A stretch of DNA of 64,000 nucleotides from Solimonas sp040754295. GTDB lineage: Bacteria; Pseudomonadota; Gammaproteobacteria; Nevskiales; Nevskiaceae. The notes under the pieces are model-generated. The model was not told the DNA's origin. It saw only the letters and a program-made list of their open reading frames with translations, and searched no databases. Location of the stretch: positions 25,801 to 89,800 of the forward strand of contig JBFMCQ010000008.1 of the NCBI GenBank assembly GCA_040754295.1. The letters are read 5' to 3'. Shown here piece after piece: positions 37,207 through 48,000 of the stretch. How positions within the stretch are numbered: the first letter of the stretch is position 1; every line of letters begins with the position of its first letter. Made by a program: the position numbers and the translations under genes.

Positions 37207-38172
37207 ATGGCCGACTCGACGTCGCGACCGCGGCACCACACCGCGACCGGCTTTCGCAACAACTACAGCACCGACCGCCACGGCGGTCTCGACGCACTCG
37301 TCTGGCTGCCGGGCTTCCTGCTCAAGCCGTATCGCAAGGTCGCGTTTCCGGTCCACCGGCCGAGCGCCGAGAGCCTGTGTACCGGCACGCACGATCGGCT
37401 GACCTGGGTCGGACACTCGACTTTCGTGCTGCGCTGGGGCGGCCGCTGGCTGATCACCGATCCGCATCTGAGCGCGCGCGCGTCGCCGCTGTCCTTTGTC
37501 GGTCCGCTGCGCTACACGCCGCCGGCGCTGCAGCATGGCGCGCTGCCGCCGCTCGACGTCGCGCTGATCTCGCACAATCACTACGATCACCTCGACGAGC
37601 CGACCGTGCGCCGGCTGGCGAAGGATCGTCCTGAGCTGCTCTTCGTCGTGCCGCTCGGGCTGAAGCGCTGGTTCGGCCGGCGCGGTATCGAGCGCGTCGT
37701 CGAGCTCGACTGGTGGCAGAGCGCGGAGATCGCCGGGCTGCGCGTGCACGCCGTGCCGGCGCAGCACTTCTCCGGCCGCAACGCGCACGACCGCAACGTC
37801 ACGCTGTGGTGCGGCTTCGTCGTCGAAGCGCAGGGGCGGCGACTCTACTTCGCCGGCGACACCGGCTACTCGCCGGACTTCGCCGAGATCGGCGCCCGCT
37901 TCGCGCCCATCGACCTGTCGCTGCTGCCGATCGGCGCCTACGAGCCGCGCTGGTTCATGCACGCGATGCACGTCTGCCCGGAGGAGGCGGTGAAGATCCA
38001 CCGCGACGTCGGCAGCCGCCGCTCGGTGGCGATGCACTGGGGCACCTTCCGCCTCACCGAAGAGCCGCTCGACGAGCCGCCGCACCGCCTGCGGCGCGCG
38101 CTCGACGAGGCGGGTATCGCGCACGACGACTTCTGGGTGCTGCAGCACGGCGAGACGCGCGCGCTGGGTTGA
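37207..38172 (+). CDS. Metallo-beta-lactamase-fold hydrolase (NAPE-PLD/RomA-like, COG2220)
   Basis: A 321-residue protein with the metal motif SHNHYDHLDEPT, a second His region VPAQHFSGRN, and FAGDTGYSPDF providing the bridging Asp. The WVGHSTFVLRWGG N-terminal strand and the ending ...VAMHWGTFRLTEEPLDEPP are typical of the COG2220 branch that includes N-acylphosphatidylethanolamine phospholipase D and RomA. It has no signal peptide. Substrate is unknown; a phosphodiester in a lipid head group is one family precedent. It is monocistronic. Confidence 0.85.
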   Translation: MADSTSRPRHHTATGFRNNYSTDRHGGLDALVWLPGFLLKPYRKVAFPVHRPSAESLCTGTHDRLTWVGHSTFVLRWGGRWLITDPHLSARASPLSFVGPLRYTPPALQHGALPPLDVALISHNHYDHLDEPTVRRLAKDRPELLFVVPLGLKRWFGRRGIERVVELDWWQSAEIAGLRVHAVPAQHFSGRNAHDRNVTLWCGFVVEAQGRRLYFAGDTGYSPDFAEIGARFAPIDLSLLPIGAYEPRWFMHAMHVCPEEAVKIHRDVGSRRSVAMHWGTFRLTEEPLDEPPHRLRRALDEAGIAHDDFWVLQHGETRALG

Positions 38173-38217
38173 TCGATGCGCTTGGCCGTCGACTCACCAC
38201 ATCCTGCGGTGCACCTC

Positions 38218-38245
38218 GTAGGATGCGGTGGGCGCAGCGAACCGT
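38218..38245. repeat. Extragenic repeat fragment (GTAGGATGCGG...GCGAACCG)
   Basis: GTAGGATGCGGTGGGCGCAG followed by CGAACCG resembles the dispersed proteobacterial intergenic repeat that normally closes with CGCATC to form a hairpin; here the 3' half is degraded. It lies between the two convergent genes at 38.2 kb. Confidence 0.35.
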
Positions 38246-38246
38246 G

Positions 38247-39311
38247 TCAGCCGGCCTCCGGAAGACGCCGGCGGAGCAGGCTCTCCAGCCGCGCGTCGCG
38301 CTTCTCGCGCGGCAGCTGCGACAGCCGCCGCGCCTCGCCGTGGAAGCAGCTCCAGTCGCGCGCGCACTGCTCGAACAGTGCGGCGAACGCCGGCACGTAC
38401 TCGTCGTAGAGACCGAACGGCAGCAAACGCGCGTTGTTGGGCTCGGCTTCAGCGAACCAGCCGTCGTAGCGCGCGTCGCCGTTCCACGCACTGTCGCGCA
38501 GGCGCTCGTACTCGGCTTTCAGCCGGGCGAACTCCCCGGCTTTGCGCCGGCGCATCGTTTCCGCGTCCAGCGGCTGCGCGTACAGATCCTCGAGCCGCCG
38601 GCGCGTGGCGAGTATCAGGCGCACCAGCTGCGTGCGCCGTCCGCGCAGGGCCGGGTCGCCAGCCTTCAGCTGCGGGTGCGCGGACAGATACGCACTCAAT
38701 CCCTCGCGCTCGACGAAAGCCGCGTAGGACTCGTTGAAGCGGGTGTCGTCGCGCACGTAGAGCTTCTGGTGCGCGAGCTCGTGGAACACGGTGCCGACCA
38801 GCGTCGCGTCGTCCCAGCGCATCATCGTGCTGAGCACCGGGTCGCTGAACCAGCCGAGCGTCGAATACGCCGGCACGCCGCCGATATGCACGTCGTAGCC
38901 CCGCGCGCGCAGCTCGGCGGCGCGCTGCTCGGCACGCTCGCGCGAATAGAAGCCCTGATAGGCGAGGCAGCCGGCGAGCAGGAAGCACTGCTCGACCGGT
39001 TCCAGCGAGAACTCGGGCGTCGCGAACACGTTCCAGACGACGTAGGGCCGGCCGAGATCGGCGTACAGCGTGTAGCTGCCGTTGTCGGGCAGGCGCAGCT
39101 GCGCGACCGCCCAGGTGCGCGCCTCGAGCACCTGCTGCAGCCGATTCTTCAGCGCCGCGTCCGCACCCGGCTCGGCGACGATCTCGGCGATCGGCCGGCG
39201 CGCCTTGAGCAGTTGCAGCTGGCCGCCGGCGAGATGGGCGTAATAGCCCAGCTGCGCGCAGCCACCCAGCGTCACGGCGGCAGCAAGGATCGGCAGGGCG
39301 AATCTCGACAC
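38247..39311 (-). CDS. Lipoprotein zinc aminopeptidase (COG4324 type)
   Basis: A 354-residue protein from a GTG at 39311 (VSRFALPILAAAVTLGGC); the reading frame is open further upstream, but only this start gives a lipoprotein signal with the lipobox LGGC. The zinc-protease motif HELAH is in GTVFHELAHQKLYV, with the third-ligand glutamate probably in NESYAAFVEREG. This matches the predicted aminopeptidase family COG4324. It would be tethered to the outer or inner membrane facing the periplasm. It follows a metallo-beta-lactamase gene by 31 bases on the same strand. Confidence 0.82.
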   Translation of the reverse strand: MSRFALPILAAAVTLGGCAQLGYYAHLAGGQLQLLKARRPIAEIVAEPGADAALKNRLQQVLEARTWAVAQLRLPDNGSYTLYADLGRPYVVWNVFATPEFSLEPVEQCFLLAGCLAYQGFYSRERAEQRAAELRARGYDVHIGGVPAYSTLGWFSDPVLSTMMRWDDATLVGTVFHELAHQKLYVRDDTRFNESYAAFVEREGLSAYLSAHPQLKAGDPALRGRRTQLVRLILATRRRLEDLYAQPLDAETMRRRKAGEFARLKAEYERLRDSAWNGDARYDGWFAEAEPNNARLLPFGLYDEYVPAFAALFEQCARDWSCFHGEARRLSQLPREKRDARLESLLRRRLPEAG

Positions 39312-39342
39312 GGCGGGCGCCGGGATCGAGCCCGGTCCGGCA

Positions 39343-40299
39343 TCAGCGATCCAGCCAGACCTCGAGCCCCTGCGCATTGAGCTCCATGTCGAACGCGAGC
39401 AGCTCGCGGCTGCGCGCCTCGCCGACCGGCGCGCGCAGCCGCTGCAGCTCGGCCAGCGCATCGGCGGTCAGCGCATTGACCAGCTTGGCGTGACGGTCCG
39501 GCGCCTGCGCGTAGCGCTGCGCCAGGTCGCGGTAGCGCTCGATCGCGTCGCGCAGCACCGCGGCGAGCCGTGGCACCTCGCCGACGCCGCCGAAGTGGGT
39601 CAGGAACATGCGCTGCGGCGAGAACGACAGCAGGCGCTGCAGCGTCTGCAGCCAGGCGTCCGGCTCGAACTGCACCGGCGTCGTCGTCGGAATCAGAAAC
39701 GCGCCGCCGGGACCGTCGAAGTCGCGGTACGAGAGGCCGAAGCTGTCGCCGGTGAAGAAGCTGTGCGACACCGCGTCCCAGACGCAGAAGTGATGGCGTG
39801 CATGGCCCGGCGTATCGACGAACAGCAGCTCGCCGTCGCCGAACGGCAGCCGCCGCCCGTCGTCGGCGACGATCACGCGCGCTTCCGGCACCGGCACGAT
39901 CTCGCCGTACATGCGCTGCACGGCCTCGCTGCCGTACACCGCCTGCGCACCGGCGATCAGCTTGGCCGGATCGATCAGATGGCGCGCGCCGCGCGGATGC
40001 GCAACGAGCTGCGCCGCCGGCAGCGCCTGCAACAGTGCGCCGGCACCGCCGGCGTGGTCGAGGTGCACATGCGTCGGAATCACGTAGCGCAGCTGCGCGC
40101 GCGCGATGCCGCGCGCCTCGAGCAGCGCCAGCAGCCGCGGCACGCCGGGCGCCGTGCCGGTGTCGATGAACGCGTAGTCGTCGCCGCGCTGCACCAGGTA
40201 GCAGCACGCCAGACCGGGGCGTTCCTGCAGCGTGTCGACGCAGGTGATGCCGTGCTCGTATTCGAGGACAGGGGGAAGGGAGATCATCGGAGTCGTCAT
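39343..40299 (-). CDS. Metallo-beta-lactamase-fold hydrolase (glyoxalase II-like)
   Basis: A 318-residue protein (ATG at 40299; a second ATG 12 bases later is possible). Motifs: DTGTAPG, PTHVHLDHAGG (metal ligands), HPRGARHLIDP with VDTPGHARHHFCV, and TGDSFGL. The HPRG(A)RHL(I/V)DP segment is typical of a branch of the MBL superfamily annotated as flavorubredoxin- or glyoxalase-II-like hydrolases. The C-terminal helical region (about 240-318) is outside the fold. It is probably co-transcribed with the aminopeptidase gene. Confidence 0.82.
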   Translation of the reverse strand: MTTPMISLPPVLEYEHGITCVDTLQERPGLACCYLVQRGDDYAFIDTGTAPGVPRLLALLEARGIARAQLRYVIPTHVHLDHAGGAGALLQALPAAQLVAHPRGARHLIDPAKLIAGAQAVYGSEAVQRMYGEIVPVPEARVIVADDGRRLPFGDGELLFVDTPGHARHHFCVWDAVSHSFFTGDSFGLSYRDFDGPGGAFLIPTTTPVQFEPDAWLQTLQRLLSFSPQRMFLTHFGGVGEVPRLAAVLRDAIERYRDLAQRYAQAPDRHAKLVNALTADALAELQRLRAPVGEARSRELLAFDMELNAQGLEVWLDR

Positions 40300-40341
40300 A
40301 TCGTGCAGCGGGTCGAGAGCATGGGCCGGATTCACCGTGGA

Positions 40342-40410
40342 GAACGCGGGGAACGCAGGAGATGCGGATACGGCCCCGTCGCTCTGCGTCCTCCGCGCTC
40401 CCCGGCGTTC
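40342..40410. repeat. Large imperfect inverted repeat, possible bidirectional terminator
   Basis: GAACGCGGGGAACGCAGGAG (from 40342) pairs imperfectly with CTCCGCGCTCCCCGGCGTTC (ending at 40410), extending inward through TGCGGA/TCTGCG, to give an arm of about 27 bp. It lies in the 116-base gap downstream of the ABC permease and upstream of the hydrolase gene. Confidence 0.55.
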
Positions 40411-40415
40411 ATTAT

Positions 40416-41432
40416 CTACTCCGGCCGCCAGCGGAACAGCGCCGAGCCGAGCGCGAGAAACGCCACGGTCATGCCGACGAGGACGAGAATCGGCGTCTTC
40501 AGGTCGGACAGCTGCGCGCCGTCGAGCATGATCGCGCGCGCGGCGTCGAGCAGGTGCGTCAGCGGAAACAGCCGCGCGAGCCATTGCACGGCTTCGGGGG
40601 CGCCCTCGATCGAGAAGAACACGCCGGAGACGACCATCATCGGCCACGACAGCATGTTGAGCAGGCCGCCGGCGAGCTCTTCGCTGGTGAATCGCGCCGA
40701 CACGATGAGCCCCATCGCGATCATCGACATCGCGCCCAGCACCGTCACCAGGAACAGGTCGAAGTAGCTGCCCTCCATGCGGAAGTGCAGGAACAGGTTG
40801 CAGCCGGCGAACACCGCGACGGTGATCAGCAGGATCAGCCCGAGCCGCGACAGCAGCTGTGCGAGGATGAACTCGATCGCGCGCAGCGGCGTCGCGTTGA
40901 GGCGCTTGAGATATCCCGACTTGCGGTAGCGCACGATGACGTAGCCGACGCCGAACAGGCACGAGAACATCATGTTCATGCCGAGAATGCCGGGCGCGAG
41001 CCAGTCGACGTAGCGGATCTGCGCGCCGCTGACGGTCTGTGCCTGCGCGCCCGGGTCTTCCGCACGCAGCAGCCTTGCCAGCAGACGGCCCTTGGCCGAC
41101 TCGGTGTTGATCCAGTAGCGCGCCGGCTGCTGCGACAGGTCGATCAGCATGTCGATGCGGTGGCGCTCCACCTTGGGCACGGCCACGGCCGTGTCGGCCT
41201 CGCGGTAGAAGCGGATCTGCTCGAGGCCGAGAAACGGATGCGTGCCAGCCTCCAGCGGCGCGCCGCCGACAACGCCCACGGTGAACATCGGCCGCCCGGG
41301 CCCGGAGAAGATGAAGCCCATCCCGGCGACCATGAACACCGGCAACAGCAGGTTCCAGCCGAGCGCGGAGACGTCGCGCACGAACTCCAGCGAGCGCGCG
41401 TTGAGCACCGCAAGCAGGCGCCGGAGATTCAT
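40416..41432 (-). CDS. ABC-2 type exporter permease
   Basis: A 338-residue membrane protein from the ATG at 41432. It has one N-terminal membrane segment (about 22-42), a soluble loop of about 130 residues, then five hydrophobic segments (about 165-335) with the ABC-2 pattern ...EELAGGLLNMLSWPMMVVSGVFFSIEG... spread over the last third, typical of the ABC2_membrane_3 type. It follows its ATPase gene by 62 bases. The substrate is unknown; the architecture fits YhfI/YadH-like or drug/lipid exporters. The cognate ATPase is at 41495. Confidence 0.88.
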   Translation of the reverse strand: MNLRRLLAVLNARSLEFVRDVSALGWNLLLPVFMVAGMGFIFSGPGRPMFTVGVVGGAPLEAGTHPFLGLEQIRFYREADTAVAVPKVERHRIDMLIDLSQQPARYWINTESAKGRLLARLLRAEDPGAQAQTVSGAQIRYVDWLAPGILGMNMMFSCLFGVGYVIVRYRKSGYLKRLNATPLRAIEFILAQLLSRLGLILLITVAVFAGCNLFLHFRMEGSYFDLFLVTVLGAMSMIAMGLIVSARFTSEELAGGLLNMLSWPMMVVSGVFFSIEGAPEAVQWLARLFPLTHLLDAARAIMLDGAQLSDLKTPILVLVGMTVAFLALGSALFRWRPE

Positions 41433-41494
41433 TTCCGTTGCCCGATGGCGCTGCGCGCCGTCCGCTGCGGATGGAATCTGCGTCTCATCACTAA

Positions 41495-42373
<879 letters not shown>

Positions 42374-42469
42374 GGCGGCGCATTCTCGCGGATTGTGCGC
42401 ACGCGCAAAAGCCGGTGCCCGCTGCCGGCGGCGGCAAACCCGCGCAGCCGCGACCGCCGTCAGCGCTGC

Positions 42470-43423
42470 CTACGCTGCCACCGACGCCCGCGGCGAGGCG
42501 GCGGCGCGCAGCATGCCCACGAGCTCCTCGCGGCGGTAAATGCCGAGCTTCTTGTAGATCCGCGACGCGTGGTTGGCGACGGTGCTGATCGCGATATCGC
42601 ATTCGCGGGCGACGCTCTTGAACGTCTTGCCGGCGGCGAGCGCCAGCGCGATCTCCTGCTCGCGGGGCGACAGCACATCGAGCGGATGCGGCCGGCGTGC
42701 GTGCAGCAGGTAAAGCCCGCCCTCCGGAGCGAGGCGGAAGTGCAGCGGACCGATGTCGAAGTCGCCGTGCGCGGCGTCGACGACGGCCGGCGGCAGCGCG
42801 AACGGCAGCCGGGCGCTATCCCCGACGCCGAACTGATCCAGGATCAGCGCCTGGAAGCGCCGGCTCGCCACATAGATGCCGCCGTCGGCGTCGATCAGCG
42901 CAGCGCAGCCACGCGACGCGCGGCCGAGCGCCTGCAGCCACTCGTCGCGCTGGATGAATTGCGACAGCGACAGCGAGCCGGCCTGCGCCAGATGACCGAC
43001 GGCACGGCGCAGGTTCTCGCGGTGGAGCGGGCGCTCGTCCGCAAACACGACGCAGAGCGTGCTGCGCATCGGCGAATCGCGGTGCATCACGTTCAGCGCC
43101 AACGCCCACGCGGCGGCGTTCCCCTGGGCCAGCCGCAGCGGCGCCGGCACCGGCCGCAGCTCGCGCTCGCGGCTGCCCGGAGCGAACGCGATCGCCGCGA
43201 CGGCGTCACGCTGCGCGACGGATTCCGCCGGCCATGCGGCGTACTCGCCGGCCAGATCGGTCGCGGCGCGCGTCAGCCAGGCAGCCGACACGGCCCCGCA
43301 CCACTCGCACAGCCGCTGCAGCGCCTGCGGCCGGAATTCCTGCCAGACGCAATGAAACGCCGCTGCGTAAAACGACTCGACCAGCCGATCGACGTCCTTG
43401 AGATCCCGCTCGACGATGTCCAC
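42470..43423 (-). CDS. LuxR-family transcriptional regulator
   Basis: A 317-residue protein. The GTG at 43423 is preceded by GGAGG five bases upstream, which decides the start over a GTG at 43468. The C-terminal ~65 residues are a GerE/LuxR HTH: LSPREQEIALALAAGKTFKSV and DIAISTVANHASRIYKKLG. The N-terminal 240 residues form a GAF/PAS-like sensing region without recognisable ligand or phosphorylation motifs. A perfect 18-bp palindrome lies about 90 bases upstream and may be its operator. Targets are unknown; the ABC exporter downstream is one candidate. Confidence 0.85.
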   Translation of the reverse strand: MDIVERDLKDVDRLVESFYAAAFHCVWQEFRPQALQRLCEWCGAVSAAWLTRAATDLAGEYAAWPAESVAQRDAVAAIAFAPGSRERELRPVPAPLRLAQGNAAAWALALNVMHRDSPMRSTLCVVFADERPLHRENLRRAVGHLAQAGSLSLSQFIQRDEWLQALGRASRGCAALIDADGGIYVASRRFQALILDQFGVGDSARLPFALPPAVVDAAHGDFDIGPLHFRLAPEGGLYLLHARRPHPLDVLSPREQEIALALAAGKTFKSVARECDIAISTVANHASRIYKKLGIYRREELVGMLRAAASPRASVAA

Positions 43424-43514
43424 CGCACCCTCCAAAGCCCCGACCGCCGGCCTGGCGCTGGCGCGCACATCGGCCCGAACCCCGCAGCGCCGTCCCCAAG
43501 GGCACGGCAGCTTT

Positions 43515-43532
43515 TATCTACACGTGTAGATA
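43515..43532. promoter_or_regulatory. Perfect 18-bp palindrome TATCTACACGTGTAGATA
   Basis: An uninterrupted AT-flanked palindrome centred on CACGTG, in the 174-base gap between the LuxR gene and the upstream cation transporter gene. Its length and dyad symmetry are those of a dimeric regulator site, plausibly LuxR autoregulation. Confidence 0.6.
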
Positions 43533-43597
43533 TAACACTGCCGGCGAGGCCTCGGCAAAGCCGTTCGGCAGGCTACCCGCTGCCGCCCGGCCGCGGG

Positions 43598-44557
43598 TCA
43601 GGGAGGCCCGGGCGGCGGCTGTGCGTCGCCTGCGGGCGGCGGGCGGTCGAGCGCGAGGTCGGCGTGCGACAGCGGGTCTTCGATCGGCTCCAGATGCGTG
43701 AGCACGCCCACCGGCGTCAGCTCGGCGGCGATGCGGCCCTCGATGCGCTCGACGAGATCGTGCGCCTGCTGCACGCTCCAGCGTCCGGGCACGAGCACGT
43801 GAAACGAAACGAAGCGGCGGGCGCCGGAGCGGCGCGTGCGCACTGCATGGAAATCGACGCCGTCGCCGCGGAAGGCGGCGAGGATCGCCTCGAGCTGCGC
43901 ACGCTCGGCCTCCGGCCAGGCCGCGTCCATCAGGCCGGCCGCCGATTCACGCAACAGCCGCCAGCCGGTGCGGAGGATGTTCGCCGCAATGGCGAGGCCG
44001 AGCAGCGGATCGAGGATCAGCCAGCCGCTCGCGCTCACCAGCGCCACACCGCCGATGACACCGGCCGAAGTCCAGACATCGGTCATCAGATGGTGACCGT
44101 CGGCTGTGAGCGCCACCGAGCGGTGGCGCCTGCCGGCGGCGAGCAGCACTCGCGCAACCGTCCAGTTGACCAGCGCCGCCAGCGCGCACACCGTGAGCCC
44201 CGCGCCGGTCTGCTGCAGCGGCTGCGGATCGAACAGTCGCGGCCATGCCGCCCAGGCGATCGAAATCGCGGCCACGGCGATCATCGCGCCTTCGAAGCCG
44301 CCGGCGAAATACTCCGCCTTGCCATGTCCGTAGGCGTGTTCCTCGTCGGGCGGGCTCAGCGCCAGGCGCAGCGTCCACAATGCGACGAGGGCCGCGCTCA
44401 GATTGACGACGCTCTCCATTGCATCGGACAGCAGCCCGACCGAGCCGGTCAGCCGCCACGCGAGCAGCTTGAGCGCCATCGTCGCCAGCGCCGCGGCGAT
44501 CGACAGCCACGCGAACGCGGTCGGAGAGGCGTCCTTGAACCAGCCGCGGACATTCAT
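43598..44557 (-). CDS. Cation diffusion facilitator family transporter
   Basis: A 319-residue inner-membrane metal/proton antiporter. It has six hydrophobic segments in the first ~205 residues. The family signatures are GLLSDAMESVVNL, HAYGHGKAEYFAGG, and the second metal site ADGHHLMTDVWTS; His/Asp residues in these segments coordinate Zn, Fe or Mn. The cytoplasmic C-terminal domain (about 215-290; FHAVRTRRSGARRFVSFHVLVPG) is present, followed by a Pro-rich tail. Metal specificity cannot be read with confidence. It lies 50 bases downstream of chpC on the same strand and may be read through. Confidence 0.92.
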   Translation of the reverse strand: MNVRGWFKDASPTAFAWLSIAAALATMALKLLAWRLTGSVGLLSDAMESVVNLSAALVALWTLRLALSPPDEEHAYGHGKAEYFAGGFEGAMIAVAAISIAWAAWPRLFDPQPLQQTGAGLTVCALAALVNWTVARVLLAAGRRHRSVALTADGHHLMTDVWTSAGVIGGVALVSASGWLILDPLLGLAIAANILRTGWRLLRESAAGLMDAAWPEAERAQLEAILAAFRGDGVDFHAVRTRRSGARRFVSFHVLVPGRWSVQQAHDLVERIEGRIAAELTPVGVLTHLEPIEDPLSHADLALDRPPPAGDAQPPPGPP

Positions 44558-44607
44558 GCGCGGATTGTGCAGGAAGGCGGAAGCGATCGCGGCCGCGCGC
44601 TTTGTTC

Positions 44608-45069
44608 CTACGTCAGCTGCGCGCGTGCGATCTCCGCCTCGACGGTTTCCAGGTCCGGGATCAGCGCGACCTGGCTGGCGATGCGCACGCGCGAGAGCAC
44701 CAGATCCTGACGATCGGTGCTGTCGAGCTCGATCGGCCGCAGCGCCGCGCGGCTGAGCGTGACCAGGTGCGGATAGCCCTGCGCGATCATCGCCAGATTG
44801 CCGGCGGGCAGATGCCGGCCGACCGAGTTGAGCACGACGATGCGCTCGCGCCGCGGATCGTCGCCGGCCGCGCGGCCGTTGAGCTGCTCGAACGAGATCA
44901 CCGGCACTTGGCGGCTGCTCCATTCGCAATGACCGAGCAGCCACGGCGGACCGCGCTCGCCGCGCTGCAGCGCGTCGCGCGAAAGCACTTCGGCGACCGC
45001 CGCATTGGGCAAAAGCACCGTGTCGCCGTGGAGCGTCATCAGCACCGCGTACAGCTGCTCGCGATTCAT
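44608..45069 (-). CDS. chpC: CheW-like protein, probable ChpC
   Basis: A 153-residue single CheW-like domain (LPNAAVAEVLSR, WLLGHCEWSSRQVPVISFEQL, RIVVLNSVG). It overlaps the end of chpA by ATGA, the position of chpC in Pseudomonas Pil-Chp clusters. It would be a second adaptor for the ChpA kinase. It diverges more from chemotaxis CheW than PilI does, as expected for ChpC. Confidence 0.82.
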   Translation of the reverse strand: MNREQLYAVLMTLHGDTVLLPNAAVAEVLSRDALQRGERGPPWLLGHCEWSSRQVPVISFEQLNGRAAGDDPRRERIVVLNSVGRHLPAGNLAMIAQGYPHLVTLSRAALRPIELDSTDRQDLVLSRVRIASQVALIPDLETVEAEIARAQLT

Positions 45070-48000
45070 GCGCGACGCTCCTTGAGAACGCTGTTCAGCT
45101 CGGCGAGCAGCTGATCCTCCTGATACGGCTTGATCAGGTAACGGTCGACGCCGATCGCCGCGGCGCGGCTGCGATGCTTCTCACCGGAGCGCGACGTGAT
45201 CATCAGGATCGGCGTGTCGGTGATTGCCGCCGTGTTGCGCACGAAGGCGGCGACCTCGAAACCGTCGGCACGCGGCATCTCGATGTCGAGCAGGATCGCC
45301 GCCGGCCGCTCGGTCTGCAGCTGTGCCATCGCGTCGAGGCCGTCCTTGGCGGTGATGACGGCGAAGCCGTGCTTGGCGAGCAGGCGCTCGGTGACGCGGC
45401 GGATCGTGATCGAGTCGTCGACGACCATGATGACGTCGCGCCTGGCTTCGGACGGCAGCTCGCGGGCGATGCCACTGGCCGCCGCCTGCGTGCGCAGCAC
45501 GCGGCGCGTGCGGTCCTGGACGAGTTCGGCGATATCGAGAATCAGCACGACGCGGCCGTCGGCGAGGATCGTCGCGCCGCTGATGCCGGGCACGGTGCTG
45601 ATCTGCGGTCCGACCGCCTTGGAGACGATCTGGCTGCTGCCGCGCAGCTGATCGACAACGACGGCCACGCGCCGCTCCTCGCCGCCGATGCCTTCGGGCA
45701 TGCGCACGAGGATCGCGTGCACGGTCTTGAGATCCGCCGGCGTCTCGCGCGGCAAACCGACGAGGTCGGCGAGATGACGCACGCGGTACTGCTGGCCGCC
45801 GTAGCTCAGCTCGGGGCCGTCCTCGGCGAGGTAGCGGTCGAGCTCGTCGCGCGCGATCCGCGTGATGCCCTCGACGCTGGGCAGCGGCGTCGCATACAGC
45901 TCGTGGCCGACGGCGAAGAGCAGCGATTGCGACATCGCCAGCGTCAGCGGCAGACGGATCTTGAAGCGCGCGCCCTTGCCGGCTTCGGACGCCAGCTCCA
46001 GGCTGCCGCCGAGCTGCTTGACTTCGGCAGCGACCACGTCCATGCCGACGCCGCGGCCGGCATCCTGGGTCAGCTGCTTCGCCGTCGAGAAGCCGGGCAT
46101 GAAGATGAACTGGGCAGCCTCGTCATCGGACACCTCGGCGTCCGGCGGCATCAAGCCGCGGCGGATCGCGGTTTCGCGGATCGCGCCCAGATCGAGTCCG
46201 CGGCCGTCGTCGGCAAGCTCGATGAACAGCTGGCTGCCCTCGCGCCACAGCACGACGCGCAGCTGCCCGGCGGGCGGTTTGCCGGCAGCACGCCGGTCGG
46301 ACGGCAGCTCGATGCCATGGATCACCGCGTTGCGCAGCAAATGCTCCAGCGGTGCGGTCATGCGCTCCAGCACGTTGCGGTCGAGCTCGGCCTCGACGCC
46401 TTCGAAGGCGATTTCGGCGCGCTTGCCGTGCTCCAGCGCGGTCTGCTGCACGACGCGCTGCAGCCGCGCGACCTGGCGCGAGAACGGCACCATCAGCGTG
46501 CGCATCAGGCCCTGCTGCACTTCGGTGGTGATGCGTTCCTGCTGCAGCAGGATCGTCGTCGCCTCGCTCGCGAGCTGGTCGATCGACGCGTGCACGGCAG
46601 CCAGATCGCCGATCGACTCGGTCAGCGCGCGCGACAGCTCCTGCATGCGCGTGTACCGATCCATTTCCAGCGGGTCGAACTCGGTGCCGTAGCGATCGAT
46701 GTTCTCGCCGGTGGTCAGGCCGCGTGCGGCGATTTGCGCATCGGTTTCGATATCGAGCTGGCGCAACTGCTCGCGCACGCGCTGGATCGCCTGCGCCATG
46801 TCGTCGAGCTGCGCCTGCACCGCGGCGTTGTGCTCGTCCATGCGCGAGCGGTAGATCGAGATCTCGCCGGCTTCGTTGAGCATGCGGTCCAGCGCCTCGA
46901 CCGGCACGCGGGCGGTTTCGCGGCGTTGCGCGGCCAAGCCGTCCAGCTCTTCCTCGGGGCGCCAGAACAGCGCCGGATCCCACATCCCGTCCGGCGGCGC
47001 CTCGGACGCCGGCGCCGGCGCCGGTCCGGGCAGCAGCGGCTCGTACGGCCCGCGTGCAGCGGGCACTGCCGGTGCGGCGGGCAACGGCTCGGCGGTAACC
47101 TCCGGCGGCTCCTCTTCGCCGACCTCAGCGCCGCTCAGCACGCCGTATTCACCGCGCTCGAGGCGATCGGTCAGGCGGCGCAGCTCGGCAACCGCTCCGG
47201 CGACGACGCGCAGCGCCCCGGCGTCGAGCTCGCCGGCGTATTCGAGTCCCTCGATCAGCGATTCGAGCTCATGCGCGGCGTCGCCGAGGACCGTGAGACC
47301 GGCCATGCGTGCGCCACCCTTGTAGGTGTGCAGCGCACGCAGCATGTCGCGCGCCGGCGAGAAGTCGCCGGGCAGCGCTTGCCAGCGCGGCAGCGCCTGC
47401 TCGATCATCTCCATCAGCTCTTCGGCCTCGCCGGCGAAGGTCTGGACCAGCTCCCGATCGAGCGATTGCGCCGGCGCCGGCATAGCGGGCGGCGGCGGCG
47501 CGGCCGGCGCGCTGTCCGCAGCCGCAATATCCGCCACCAGCGGCTGCGACAGCTCTTCGAGCAGCACCAGCGGATCCGGGATGACCCCGCGCTTGAGATC
47601 GTCGAGCGCCAGGTGCAAGCCGTCGAGCGCGTTCTGTACGCGCGAGAAGAAGTTCGTGCCGGGCCGCGCCCGGCCCAGCTCGAGGTCCTCGAACTGCGAC
47701 TCCAGGCAGTGCGTAACCTCGCCGAGCGTGCGCAGCCCGGTTACGCGCGCGCTGCCCTTGAACGTGTGCAGCAGACGCTTGATCTCGCCCAGCGGCGCCT
47801 GGTTGCGCGGGTCGCGCTCGAGCGCGGCCACGCTCTGGTCGAGGCCTTCGAGCAGCTCCTCGGCTTCGCTCTGGAAGATCCGCAGCAGCTCGGGGTCGAC
47901 CTCGCTGGGCTCCAGCTCCTCGACCGGGGGCATTTCCAGGACTTCATCGGCTTCGGCCGGCTCGGCCTCTGCGGCCGGCGCCGCTTCCGCCGGCTCGGCG

